Source: Arthrobacter_H rhombi
GTDB taxonomy: Bacteria > Actinomycetota > Actinomycetes > Actinomycetales > Micrococcaceae
DNA length: 64,000 nucleotides
Assembly: GCF_039526245.1 (NCBI RefSeq)
Contig: NZ_BAAAIV010000019.1
Coordinates: 62,001-126,000 of the forward strand
Reading direction: 5' to 3'
Below the pieces are notes generated by a model that was given only the letters and a program-made list of their open reading frames with translations, was not told the DNA's origin and made no database searches. A program made the position numbers and the translations under genes. Shown here one piece after another: positions 17,190 to 26,005 of this stretch (position 1 is the stretch's first letter; each line of letters begins with the position of its first letter).

Positions 17190-18344
17190 CTAGACGGCCT
17201 TGCGGCCGGCTTTCTGGCGTGCGATGACGAGCTTCATGATCTGCGCGGTTCCATCACCGATTTGTAATCCGAGGACGTCACGCAGACGTTGCTCGTACGG
17301 CATTTCCTCCGTGTATGCCCCATGCCCGTTGATCAACAGGCAGGTCTGTACTGTTTCGAAGGCGAGCTTGGGGGCCCACCACTTGCACATCGCGGCTTCT
17401 GTCGTGTGCGGGAGCCCCTGGTCATTGAGCCAGAGGGTCTTCAAGCAAAGCAGGCGGGCTGCCTCGACGTGTGTCTCGGCTTCGGCCAACGGAAAGGAGA
17501 CGCCCTGGTGGGCTGTCAGGGGCTTGCCCATGCTCTGCCGGCCGGCAGCCGAAAGCCAGGTCTCGTCCAGCGATTGCCGCGCCACAGCGAGGCACTGCAG
17601 GCCGATGAGTGCCCTGCTGTAGTCGAACCCCTGCATGACCTGGATGAATCCTTGGTTCTCGTCACCGATGAGGTGCGAGGCTGGCACACTGACGCGGTCG
17701 AAGTGCATGGCGCCTCGCCCGGCCGCGCGGCCACCGAGGTCGTCGAACGCGCTGGTGGTGATACCGGGCTGATCGACGGGGACGAGGAATGCGCTGATCC
17801 CCTTCGGTCCGGCGCCGCCAGTCCGTGCCCAGACCACCGCGAAGTCCGCCTGAGTCGCGAAGCTCGTGGACGTTTTTTCCCCGTCGAGAATGTAATGGTC
17901 ACCCTCACGATGTGCCTTCAGCGAGAGGTTTGCGGCGTCTGAGCCCCCGCTTGGTTCGGTGAGTGCAATTGCAGGAATGAGTTTTCCGGCGGCCATGCCG
18001 GTTAGCCACGGCTTAACGACATCGGGATGTCCATGTCCAGAGAGTATGACTCCGGTCAAGGACATGGTCACCATGAGCTGGCCGATGTTGTAGTCCGACC
18101 GGCACAGTGCTTCCAGCACTAGTCCGGAGGTGACGCAGTCCAGGCCGAGTCCGCCGTATTCCTCGGCCAGCTCAATGCCGAAGAGCCCGAGGCGTCCCAT
18201 CTCCAGCAGGGTTTCGCTGTCGAACGCGCCTTCCTTCTCGCGCTGCTTGTAGAACGGGGCCAGCCGCTGCTCGCCGAACCGCCGCGCCATGTCGACCAGG
18301 GCCTGCTGGTCAGAACTGATCGAGAAATTCAGTGGTGCCGACAT
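17190..18344 (-). CDS. Acyl-CoA dehydrogenase, AliB-like
   Basis: The 384-residue flavoenzyme has the family motifs AIALTEPSGGSDAANL and QVMQGFDYSRALIGLQC. Its C-terminal half (AAMCKWWAPK, RLRDVLGLQIGDGTAQI) closely parallels the dehydrogenase at 29444, and both resemble cyclohexanecarboxyl-CoA dehydrogenase AliB. It would introduce the alpha,beta double bond into an alicyclic or branched acyl-CoA. The ATG at 18344 is preceded by AAGGAGA. It is the first gene of the seven-gene operon running to 11403 and is divergent from two LuxR-type regulators. Confidence 0.9.
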   Translation of the reverse strand: MSAPLNFSISSDQQALVDMARRFGEQRLAPFYKQREKEGAFDSETLLEMGRLGLFGIELAEEYGGLGLDCVTSGLVLEALCRSDYNIGQLMVTMSLTGVILSGHGHPDVVKPWLTGMAAGKLIPAIALTEPSGGSDAANLSLKAHREGDHYILDGEKTSTSFATQADFAVVWARTGGAGPKGISAFLVPVDQPGITTSAFDDLGGRAAGRGAMHFDRVSVPASHLIGDENQGFIQVMQGFDYSRALIGLQCLAVARQSLDETWLSAAGRQSMGKPLTAHQGVSFPLAEAETHVEAARLLCLKTLWLNDQGLPHTTEAAMCKWWAPKLAFETVQTCLLINGHGAYTEEMPYEQRLRDVLGLQIGDGTAQIMKLVIARQKAGRKAV

Positions 18345-18364
18345 ATTCAAGGTCTCCTTAGGCG

Positions 18365-18380
18365 AGTGGTGCACATCACA
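18365..18380. promoter_or_regulatory. Weak CRP-like site in the divergent AliB-like/LuxR promoter region
   Basis: The 16-bp site AGTGGTGCACATCACA matches 8 of 10 conserved positions of TGTGA-N6-TCACA and shares GATGTG..CCAC (read on the minus strand) with the site at 9940-9956. It lies 21 bp upstream of the acyl-CoA dehydrogenase start in a 121-bp divergent intergenic region. It is a candidate operator only. Confidence 0.35.
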
Positions 18381-18465
18381 CAGACTAGGAGGAAGATGAC
18401 ATTTAAACTTCGCACCAAAGGATGAGATGCTTCCCCTATCGGGCGGGGATCCGTAGGGTGAGATC

Positions 18466-19578
18466 ATGCCGACGGTGGAAAGCAGGATCGCTAGGGTGCG
18501 CCAGTCGCGGCTGCAGGCTCGCGAGGACAACGCCTTCATTGGACGGGCCGAACGAGACTCCCTTGACGGCCTGTATCTCGAATTGCGTGCCGTGTATGGG
18601 GCGCGGGGAGACGATCAAGACATAATTGCGCTGCTGGCATCCAGTGCCGAAGAAATGCACGCCGTCGCCAAGCTCGACTTCGACGTTCGCCGTGAAGCCG
18701 ATGCACGGATCTCGGAGGCCCTCGACCGGTTGCACGCCCTTGCGTCGAGCGGGGAGATCTCTCGTCGCGCACCGGCCGAACTGCGCCAAGCGTGTGGGTT
18801 TACCCGAGTGATGATCTCCTCGGCGCGTGGCTCGAAGTGGTTGCCGGACACGATCCTTCCAGAGAACCCCGCAGATTCGGAATCCGCTGAGTTCGAGCGG
18901 TTCGCACAGGGCCGAAACGAGATCCCCTTGGCGCGGATGATGCTGGAGACAGAGATGATGCGCCGCCGAGTTCCGATAATGGTCGAAGACGCCGAGGCGG
19001 ATCCCCGTACCTACAAGCCGCTAATCCGCGTGACCGGGAGCCACTCTTACGTTGCAGCTCCGATCACGACCAACCGCCGAGTGATCGGCTTCCTCCACGC
19101 CGATCGGCATGGGCAAAAGAGCCCGGTCACGTCGGGCGATCTGGAAAGTCTTAAGAGGTTCGCGGCCGGCTTCAGCGTCCTCTTCGAATGCGCGGTGCTG
19201 AGGGAACGGATCGAGGCGCAGAGAGCGCGGATGGCTGACTTGTTGGCCAAGACTAGCGTCGAATTGTCGGCATTGGCCCAGTCTCCGTTGAGCCTGGTTC
19301 CCGAGGTGGGCGAGTCGATATCTGACATGGGCTCATCCGATGTCCGCTCTGGGGCAGGACGCCAATATCTTCTCACCAGACGAGAACAAGATGTGCTCAC
19401 GCTGTTGTCCGCTGGGGCAACGAACCGGGCTATTGCACGGGAGCTCGTGCTCTCGCCAGATACAGTCAAGAGCCACGTCGCCAACCTGATGCGGAAGCTG
19501 CGCGTTTCCTCCCGCTCCGCTGCGGTGGCCAAATACCTCCAGATGCGTCCAATGGCCAAGGATCAGGACGCGGAGTGA
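18466..19578 (+). CDS. GAF-LuxR family transcriptional regulator
   Basis: The 370-residue protein has a GAF-like middle (IMVEDAEADPRTYK, SYVAAPITTNRRVIGFLHAD) and a C-terminal LuxR helix-turn-helix (LTRREQDVLTLLSAGATNRA; DTVKSHVANLMRKLRV). It is a clear paralogue of the regulator at 10002-11354. It is transcribed divergently from the AliB-like operon, so it is the best candidate regulator of that operon. Its stop overlaps the GTG start of a second regulator of the same type, implying that the two are made together and may work as a pair. Confidence 0.9.
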   Translation: MPTVESRIARVRQSRLQAREDNAFIGRAERDSLDGLYLELRAVYGARGDDQDIIALLASSAEEMHAVAKLDFDVRREADARISEALDRLHALASSGEISRRAPAELRQACGFTRVMISSARGSKWLPDTILPENPADSESAEFERFAQGRNEIPLARMMLETEMMRRRVPIMVEDAEADPRTYKPLIRVTGSHSYVAAPITTNRRVIGFLHADRHGQKSPVTSGDLESLKRFAAGFSVLFECAVLRERIEAQRARMADLLAKTSVELSALAQSPLSLVPEVGESISDMGSSDVRSGAGRQYLLTRREQDVLTLLSAGATNRAIARELVLSPDTVKSHVANLMRKLRVSSRSAAVAKYLQMRPMAKDQDAE

Positions 19579-20744
19579 CGTCAGCGGAGAATACGCGGTA
19601 CCGGACAACGCGCGAGCTTCGTGCCGACATTCGAGATCTGGCCGATCTGCTTGACGATCTAGCGGACGCCGACCCCGTCAGCGTCCAAGGACTTCGCGGC
19701 CGGCCGGATGAGATATTCGAGGCTTTGGGCATGATCGTCCGCACGCTTACGTCCAGGCGCCTCACCGATGGCGACAAACGCCTTTCTGCCGTCATGTTGG
19801 ACGCGCTCGATCTCCTGGGCGAGTGGGGCCGTCATCGGATCAGGGCTCTGGCCGTTCTTGACGAGCTGGTCTCTGACGCTCTCGAGGAACTAGGTAGCTG
19901 CAATGATCAGGCCGGGCTTTTCGAGGGGATCTGCCCGGTGGCAACTCGCGCCCTCGGGAGCCGGAGCGTATTGATCTCGCGAGTGACAGAGGAAACTTGG
20001 TCGGCGTGGCGTGGTTATTCGCACGATGCGAGGGGCAGAAGCCAAGAGTGGGCAAATGCCGAGGAGATCCCGTTAATGGGGTTGTCCGTGGAGATCGACG
20101 TCATCCGGGCCGGTCGTGCTGTGATCTTGGACGCCGGATCTCAAGGTGGCGCGGATCTTCCGAGCCCCTTTCGGCGGATGACCGAGTCGGCTCCGTACAT
20201 TCTGGCACCGGTCTTTGTGGGTCCGGATGCCGTGGCGCTCCTCTATCTGCCCCAATTGTCGAGATCCGCGGTTTCTCCCTCCGAGTACGTCGAGCGTGTG
20301 CAGCGCTTCGCCTCTGGCCTCGGTCTCATCCTCGAGCGTGAACTGCTTCATGACCGATTCCGGGCCCAGCGGAGGACGATACGCGCAACGACGGGCTCCA
20401 TGGAGCGGATCATGAGTTCGCTTGACACTGGCGTGGATCTCGTTCGCCTCGCCGGACGTACCCAGACAGATGCAGTTTCCGCCATCGAGCTTCCCCTCAA
20501 TGAGTTGACGTCGACCTGGGACAAGACTTTGACGACCCGCGAGAGCGATGTGGTGCGGCTGCTGGTTCTCGGCCATGACAACACGGCGATCGCAACTCAG
20601 CTCGCAGTCACCGCGAGCACTGTCAAATCGCATGTGCGTCATGCCATGAGAAAGCTTGGAGCAGTAAACCGGACAGAACTGATTGCCCGATACCACGGAG
20701 GGACCGACGACCAGGGATGGCGCAGCGGGCACAGGCAGACATGA
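19575..20744 (+). CDS. GAF-LuxR family transcriptional regulator (second of coupled pair)
   Basis: The 389-residue protein starts with GTG in a GTGA overlap with the preceding regulator. The C-terminus is a LuxR helix-turn-helix (LTTRESDVVRLLVLGHDNTA; STVKSHVRHAMRKLGAVNRTE). The middle contains SAPYILAPVFVGPDAVALLYL, a degenerate version of the GAF segment of the other two paralogues. No receiver domain is visible. It presumably acts with its coupled partner on the adjacent acyl-CoA operon; ligand and operator are unknown. Confidence 0.9.
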   Translation: MTSAENTRYRTTRELRADIRDLADLLDDLADADPVSVQGLRGRPDEIFEALGMIVRTLTSRRLTDGDKRLSAVMLDALDLLGEWGRHRIRALAVLDELVSDALEELGSCNDQAGLFEGICPVATRALGSRSVLISRVTEETWSAWRGYSHDARGRSQEWANAEEIPLMGLSVEIDVIRAGRAVILDAGSQGGADLPSPFRRMTESAPYILAPVFVGPDAVALLYLPQLSRSAVSPSEYVERVQRFASGLGLILERELLHDRFRAQRRTIRATTGSMERIMSSLDTGVDLVRLAGRTQTDAVSAIELPLNELTSTWDKTLTTRESDVVRLLVLGHDNTAIATQLAVTASTVKSHVRHAMRKLGAVNRTELIARYHGGTDDQGWRSGHRQT

Positions 20745-21040
20745 GGCCGTCGTCGTGATCCCCCGCGCGGCCAGTGATAAGGCACCATCGGCCGGCTGCT
20801 CAGCCCTGAGATATCGATGGAATTACCTGGCGATAGAACTCAACTCGACGTGGCATGCACCAGGGAGTCCGCGACGTGGCTGAGGTGCGTCCCGGACACG
20901 ATATTCAGTCGCTGCAGCCGAATGACGACTCCGGCATATCAGCGGTTCGCTAACGCCGGATGAACTGGTCGCGCATCTCATGGAGCTACTGCCCGCGTGG
21001 CACGTGAAGGGTCCCGGGGCCCCCAACTAGTCGGATAGCG
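20745..21040. other. Intergenic stretch, no supported gene
   Basis: Only short, compositionally unremarkable frames occur between the regulator stop and the M20 relic. I see no RNA gene or clear repeat. Confidence 0.5.
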
Positions 21041-21400
21041 TGAGAACTTGGGTAGGAAGGCCCTCTGGTATCCGGGGGTATGTCGGTGCCGTCCTCCAGT
21101 TGCCCGTGGCCGTTCCGGCGTAGACGGGACCGTGTCCTTCTGCACGGGGGCCGTCGGTATCGGCACGCACTCCGATAAGGGGTCCGTCGCCTATGCGCAG
21201 GATGCCGACGACGCCGGTGCCCCGCAGCGGAACACCTCCAGGCCCAGCTTTTCCAAGCACCCGGCCAGGTCATCGGCGGTCCGGCGCTCCTGCGTCGAGA
21301 GGTCGGGGTCGGCATGTAGGAACTGGTAGGTCTCGGCGAGCTCAGCCTCGCAGGCCTGACTCATCCGCAGGGACTGCGGAATGGTGCTGCTCACTGTCAT
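21041..21400 (-). pseudogene. Fragment of M20 family amidohydrolase
   Basis: The start MTVSSTIPQSLR at 21400 leads into ELAETYQFLHADPDLSTQE and ADDLAGCLEKLGLEVFRCG, the N-terminus of an M20 peptidase. At about 21220-21224, in a run of four G residues on the coding strand, the frame shifts; the other frame continues with GTGVVGILRIGDGPLIGVRADTDG, the next block of the family (compare the intact gene at 24634). After VYAGT the sequence loses similarity and ends. The gene is thus frameshifted and lacks most of the catalytic and dimerisation domains. Confidence 0.75.
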
Positions 21401-22465
21401 GTCGCCGGATCGGAGAACACCAGGCTCGACGAGCCGTAGGGGAGCGCCGCCCCGAGGTGCTCTCATCCCAGTGGGGAAACGTAGCTGTCCGTGACCGGCC
21501 GGATCGATCGAGCAGGTGCCCCAGGCGCTTTGGGGTGCTGAGGATGACCTGCCGTCTGATCTTCACGCCGGTGTTGGAGAGCAGATCGAGCTTCGCCTCC
21601 AACGTGTGCAGCACACCCAGGTTGCGCAGCCAGACATCGAAAGTCAGGTTGGCCGATCCGGCCGCCGTGCCCACGTAGCGGATCTCCGGATGGGTGGTGA
21701 GCGCGGCGGCCACGGGGTCGAGGTGGTGCGGCGGGACGTCCACGAAGTACCAGATGTGCGCCGGCCACCCGGACCATGCGTTAACGACGTCGGTTCGAAG
21801 GTGGAATTGTCGGGTGTTCAAGAGCAACGCGATGGCATCATGGACCCGCTGTTCGCTGACCCCGAGTTCGCGGGCCAATTCCGACGCCGGCCGGCGACCG
21901 TCGCGCCCCAGCGCCGAGATGAGGGGGCGGCTGAACGCCGGTCCAACCCGCGGGCGGCCCGGGCTCGCGGCGGGCGGTGGCCCCCGATCCGGGCCGCCTG
22001 CTCGGGTTCAAGCGCCCGGAGGTTCCAGCGTTCGCCGGATTTCAGCCGCGAGGTGACCAGATGCGCCCGCACCTCCCGGACGCCGGGCAGGGAGGGCAAG
22101 CCGTCCGTAAGCAGCGCAGCCAACTCCAGATCGTCGGGGACCGTGATCGACACGATGAGAGTGCCCGAGGCGGTGGCATCCAGGGTCAATGCCATCGGGA
22201 CCCCCGTGAGGATCGCCGTGGCTGCGGCCAACGATCCGGGCTCGACATCGATCTCGGCGAAGGCAGCGTTGTGTCTGGTCTCGATCCACGTGGGATGGCC
22301 GGTGATCCTGACGAGGCCGGAATCGCGCAACCTTGCGTAGCGCTGGGCGAGAGCCGTCGGGCTCACCGAGAGCACGCGTGAAAGTTCACTCCACGGCGCA
22401 CGTGGTGCGAGCTGCAGCGCGTGAATCAGCCGGGCATCTTCGTCTGAATTGGGCATATCTGGCAT
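21342..22465 (-). pseudogene. Tandem Lrp/AsnC-type regulator, frameshifted
   Basis: The N-terminal half (from MPDMPNSDEDARLIHALQL at 22465) has an AsnC-type helix-turn-helix and a ligand-binding domain. A second copy (LISALGRDGRRPASELAREL; SEQRVHDAIALL, then an AsnC-type domain to GHLLD) follows in another frame. The shift lies in the linker between about 21925 and 21990, possibly at the five-base C run 21981-21985. The two-HTH, two-domain layout of about 330 residues occurs in actinobacterial AsnC regulators. The original C-terminal stop seems to be lost as well. A sequencing error at the homopolymer is an alternative to true decay. Confidence 0.75.
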
Positions 22466-22725
22466 GGGAACAAAAAATCCTCACAGATTCCCCAGTATTG
22501 GCACAAAGGATGCATCGTGTTTTTAGGGTCACCACATCACCGGCCCGCCGACCGGGAAACGCAGGCAGGGCAGACACTTGGAGGCCACCCTCCGTTCGAT
22601 GCCCAGACTCGCCCGGTCCGCCGACGAACAGGCGGCGGATGGCATCGGCGCTCTGCGGGTCGGCACGGACCGGACTGGCTCGCACCGATGCCGGGACGGG
22701 GGAGCCGCCCTATGAAAGGACAGTT

Positions 22726-23141
22726 ATGACCACGAACAGCACCACGGACCCCGCTGGGGTCCTGGACGCCGAGCACCTGAACGAGCTGGCCGAGCGGGTG
22801 GCGGGCGCGGCCCCCGAGTTCACGTCGATGGCCGATGCCATCTGGGACGATCCGGAGATGCGCTGGGAGGAATTCCGTGCCCAGGACAAGCACCAGGCGG
22901 CAGCCCGGGCGCACGGGTTCACGGTCACCGAAAAGGTGGGGGTATTCCGACGGCATTCAGTATCCACGCCGCCACGTCGATGGCTGCTACGGCCGCGGCG
23001 ATCGTCACGAACCGGGAGCTGCTGGTGGCGGCGCACAAGGAGCACGCGGATACCATCGCCGTGACCCCGTACCTCGATCCGATCCCCGAGTGTGTGGTGG
23101 CCCCGCCGCTGCGTATCGGGGGCCGCTCGGCCGGGCAGTAG
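22726..23141 (+). pseudogene. AbgB-like M20 amidohydrolase with internal deletion
   Basis: An intact start (MTTNSTTDPAGVLDAEH) reads into AERVAGAAPEF and WDDPEMRWEEF, the N-terminus of aminobenzoyl-glutamate hydrolase-like M20 enzymes, up to about 22940. From about 22945, in another frame, SIHAATSMAATAAAIVTNRE and PYLDPIPECVVAPPLR match the extreme C-terminus of the same family, ending at the TAG at 23139-23141. About 300 central residues, including metal ligands, are missing. The gene is divergent from the broken AsnC regulator. Confidence 0.72.
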
Positions 23142-23240
23142 CCCCGGATCACCATCGCGGTCGGCCTCGTGGATTTGTCCACGGGCGACCCGCTGGCGGG
23201 GGATGGCCTGCCGGCCGGTGTCCTGGCGAGATGCCGCCCC

Positions 23241-24623
23241 TCAGCCCTCCGGGACGAAGACCTTCCCGGGGTTCAGGATGCCGAGCGGATCGAAGAGCTC
23301 CTTGATTCCGCGTTGCAGCTCGTATTGGTCATCACCCAACTCATCGCGCAGCCAGGCGCGTTTCAGCAGGCCGATGCCATGCTCCCCGGAGAGCGTCCCC
23401 CCGAAGTCGAGTGCGGTGCGGAACAGTTCGCCGGCCGCCGCCCAGACCCGCTCCGGGACCTCGTCGCCGGTGTAGACGAAACTCGGGTGCAGGTTGCCGT
23501 CCCCGGCGTGGCAGGTGCTGGGGATGGCGACGTCGTATTTCTGCTCGATCCGCCGGATCGCCGCAAAGGCATCGGCCATGCGGTCGCGGGGAACCGCCAT
23601 GTCCTCCACGAGCATCGTGCCCATGGCCTCCAGGGCGGGAAAGGCGTTGCGGCGCAGCCCCACCAACCGGTCCGACTCCTCGGGGTCGGTGGTGGTTTCG
23701 ACCCGGCCCCCGGCGGCTGTCGCCAAGGCGGCCGTCCGGGACGCGGTGTCCTGCGCGGCGGGCCCGTCGCACTGGACCAGCAGGAACGCCCCGGCCCCGC
23801 CGAAGACCGCCTCCCCGGCGAAACGCTCCATCGCCGTGATGGTCCGTCCGTCCATGAGCTCCATGATGGACGGGACCAATCCCTCCGCGGTGATGGCGGA
23901 GGACGCTGCGGCGGCGTCCTCCACGGAGTCGAAGAACCCTCCCACGGTGGCGACCCCGCCGGTGACGACGGGCTGGAGTTTGAGCGTGGCTTCGACGATG
24001 ATGCCCAGCGTGCCCTCCGAGCCGATCATCAGGGCGCAGACGTCGAAGCCGGTGACGCCCTTGACCGTGCGGTGTCCCACCGTGATCAGGCGCCCGTCGG
24101 CGAGGACCACCTTCAGCGCGAGCACCGCCTCCCGCGTCACCCCGTACTTCGCGCACAACAGGCCGCCGGCGTTCATGGCGATGTTGCCGCCGACGGTGGA
24201 GATGTCCTTGCTCGCGGGGTCAGGGGCCCACCAGAGGCCGTGCCCGGCCAGCACCCTGTTCAGGTCGCCGTTGAGGACACCGGGTTCGACGACGGCGAGG
24301 CGGTTTCCGCTGGAGACCTCCAGGATCCGTGTCATCCCGGCCAGCGACACCACGATTTCCCCGGGGCTGGCGATGGCACCGCCGGCCAGCCCGGTCCCAG
24401 CACCGCGGGTCACCACGGGAACCCGGTGCTCGGAGGCAATGCGGCACACGGCCTGCACGTCCTCGATGGTGCCGGCCTGGACCACGGCCAACGGGACACC
24501 GGCCGAACGGTGCCCGGAGCGGTCGGCCATCATCGTCTGCAGCAGCAGGGGGTCCGTGTCCACGCGGCCGGGCAGTGCCGACATCAATGCCTCGGTGACT
24601 GCTGGATGGCTCGTGGAATTCAT
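23241..24623 (-). CDS. FAD-linked oxidase, GlcD/D-lactate dehydrogenase type
   Basis: The 460-residue flavoprotein has the FAD-binding domain of the GlcD family (VVTRGAGTGLAGGAIA; ISTVGGNIAMNAGGLLCAKYG) and the C-terminal oxidase domain with CHAGDGNLHPSFVY and SGEHGIGLLKR. Such enzymes oxidise 2-hydroxy acids such as glycolate or D-lactate. The start MNSTSHPAV at 24623 is 11 bp after the M20 peptidase stop, so the two are probably cotranscribed. Long antisense open frames here are G+C shadows. Confidence 0.92.
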   Translation of the reverse strand: MNSTSHPAVTEALMSALPGRVDTDPLLLQTMMADRSGHRSAGVPLAVVQAGTIEDVQAVCRIASEHRVPVVTRGAGTGLAGGAIASPGEIVVSLAGMTRILEVSSGNRLAVVEPGVLNGDLNRVLAGHGLWWAPDPASKDISTVGGNIAMNAGGLLCAKYGVTREAVLALKVVLADGRLITVGHRTVKGVTGFDVCALMIGSEGTLGIIVEATLKLQPVVTGGVATVGGFFDSVEDAAAASSAITAEGLVPSIMELMDGRTITAMERFAGEAVFGGAGAFLLVQCDGPAAQDTASRTAALATAAGGRVETTTDPEESDRLVGLRRNAFPALEAMGTMLVEDMAVPRDRMADAFAAIRRIEQKYDVAIPSTCHAGDGNLHPSFVYTGDEVPERVWAAAGELFRTALDFGGTLSGEHGIGLLKRAWLRDELGDDQYELQRGIKELFDPLGILNPGKVFVPEG

Positions 24624-24633
24624 GGGTCCGAGC

Positions 24634-25857
24634 CTAACCCGCCAGATAGGCCAGCGCGGCGACGGCTTGCGTCCGGGTGCCCGTCTCCAGGGTCGGGTCG
24701 ATCGCCGGGGCGAAGAAGGGGGAGTGGTTCGCCGGGATGTCCTGCGCGACGGTTCCGGCGGCCTCGGCGGCCCGGAGCTTCTCTGCCTGCACGGAGCCCA
24801 CGGTCCAGTAGGTGTAGGGGACACCGAACGCGTCGGGCACGCGGCTGAAGTCCTCCGAGGCCGTGTAGGGGGCGGTGTGGGAGACGCGGTCGGCACCGAA
24901 GTGCTCGGTGAAGGCCTCGGTGATGCGGGCGTTGGTGTCGGCGTCGTTGTCGGTCAGCGGGAACTGGTCGTAGTACTCGAACTCCGGCTCCCTCGGGGAT
25001 CCCGCCGTCGTGCATTCGCCGCGGACGATCCTCTCGATCGATTCCATGATGTGCGTGCGGACGCCCTCATCGTAGGTGCGCAGGTTCAGCAGCAGTTCGG
25101 CGCGGTCGGGGATGATGTTGGACTTCGTGCCGGCGTTGGAGGCGCCGATGGTGACGACGGCGAACGTCCCGGGCTCGATCTCCCGGGACACGATGGTCTG
25201 CAGCCGCAGCACGATCGACGCGGCCAGCACCACGGGGTCCACCGAGTTGTGCGGCATGGACCCGTGGGCGCCGCGCCCGTACACGGTGATCTTCAGCGAG
25301 TCGCCGGCCGAGAGCACGGGGCCGGCGGTGGTGCCGATGGTGCCGGCCTCGGTGGTCATCACATGCTGGCCGAACGCGACGTCAGGGGCCGGCACCTTGG
25401 ACACCAGGCCGTCGTCGACCATGGCCTGGGCGCCGGCAGCGGTTTCCTCGGCGGGCTGGAACAGGGCGATGTGCGTACCCGACCAGGCGTGGCGGTGCTC
25501 GGCCAGCAGGCGGGCGGCTCCGAGCAGGCAGGTGATGTGCAGGTCGTGACCGCAGGCGTGCATGACGCCGTCGTTCTCGGAGGAGTAGGCCAGCCCGGTG
25601 TCCTCGGTGACCGGCAGGGCGTCGATGTCGGCCCGGGAGAGCACGGTGGCCCCGGAACCGTTCTCCAGCACACCCACCACCCCGGTGCCGCCGATGCGCT
25701 GGACCGTGTACCCGATGCCGGTGAGCTCGGATTCGATGCGTTCGGCGGTCTGGTGCTCCTGCAGGCTCAGCTCCGGGTGGCGGTGCAGGTCCATGTAGAG
25801 TTCGCGCTGCCAGTCGAGCTGGGCATCGAGGGTGTCGAAGATGTCGGGAATGCTCAT
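24634..25857 (-). CDS. M20 family amidohydrolase/carboxypeptidase
   Basis: The 407-residue enzyme has the M20D motif order: LHRHPELSLQEHQTAERI, SRADIDALPVTEDTGL, MHACGHDLHITCLLGAA (metal-binding Cys-Gly-His-Asp), LFQPAEETAAGAQAM and the late SEDFSRVPDAFG. These enzymes hydrolyse N-acyl amino acids or related amides. ATG 25857 with GGAAGG upstream was chosen over a TTG 6 bp earlier. It forms an operon with the FAD oxidase. The two degraded M20 genes nearby suggest the locus once held several of these hydrolases. Confidence 0.92.
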   Translation of the reverse strand: MSIPDIFDTLDAQLDWQRELYMDLHRHPELSLQEHQTAERIESELTGIGYTVQRIGGTGVVGVLENGSGATVLSRADIDALPVTEDTGLAYSSENDGVMHACGHDLHITCLLGAARLLAEHRHAWSGTHIALFQPAEETAAGAQAMVDDGLVSKVPAPDVAFGQHVMTTEAGTIGTTAGPVLSAGDSLKITVYGRGAHGSMPHNSVDPVVLAASIVLRLQTIVSREIEPGTFAVVTIGASNAGTKSNIIPDRAELLLNLRTYDEGVRTHIMESIERIVRGECTTAGSPREPEFEYYDQFPLTDNDADTNARITEAFTEHFGADRVSHTAPYTASEDFSRVPDAFGVPYTYWTVGSVQAEKLRAAEAAGTVAQDIPANHSPFFAPAIDPTLETGTRTQAVAALAYLAG

Positions 25858-26005
25858 GGTCAACCTTCCGGTTCGTCTGCAGGCGTGGACGACGGCGGTC
25901 GTCGCCCGAATGCGGATCCTGAACCCAAGCTACTCCCGGCTTCCCCGGCGCCCAAGTGCAAAAGTGGGCGATGACCAGTCATGACGCCGACGGGGCGCAT
26001 CGGTG

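Noticed and set aside
20745..21040. A short plus-strand peptide ending at 21028 (TPDELVAHLMELLPAWHV)
   Set aside because: It has no start or ribosome-binding site and is too short to assign; it may be part of the surrounding decay.
23494..25974. An 826-residue plus-strand open frame over the FAD oxidase and M20 genes
   Set aside because: It is antisense to two well-supported genes, has low-complexity composition and no family motif.
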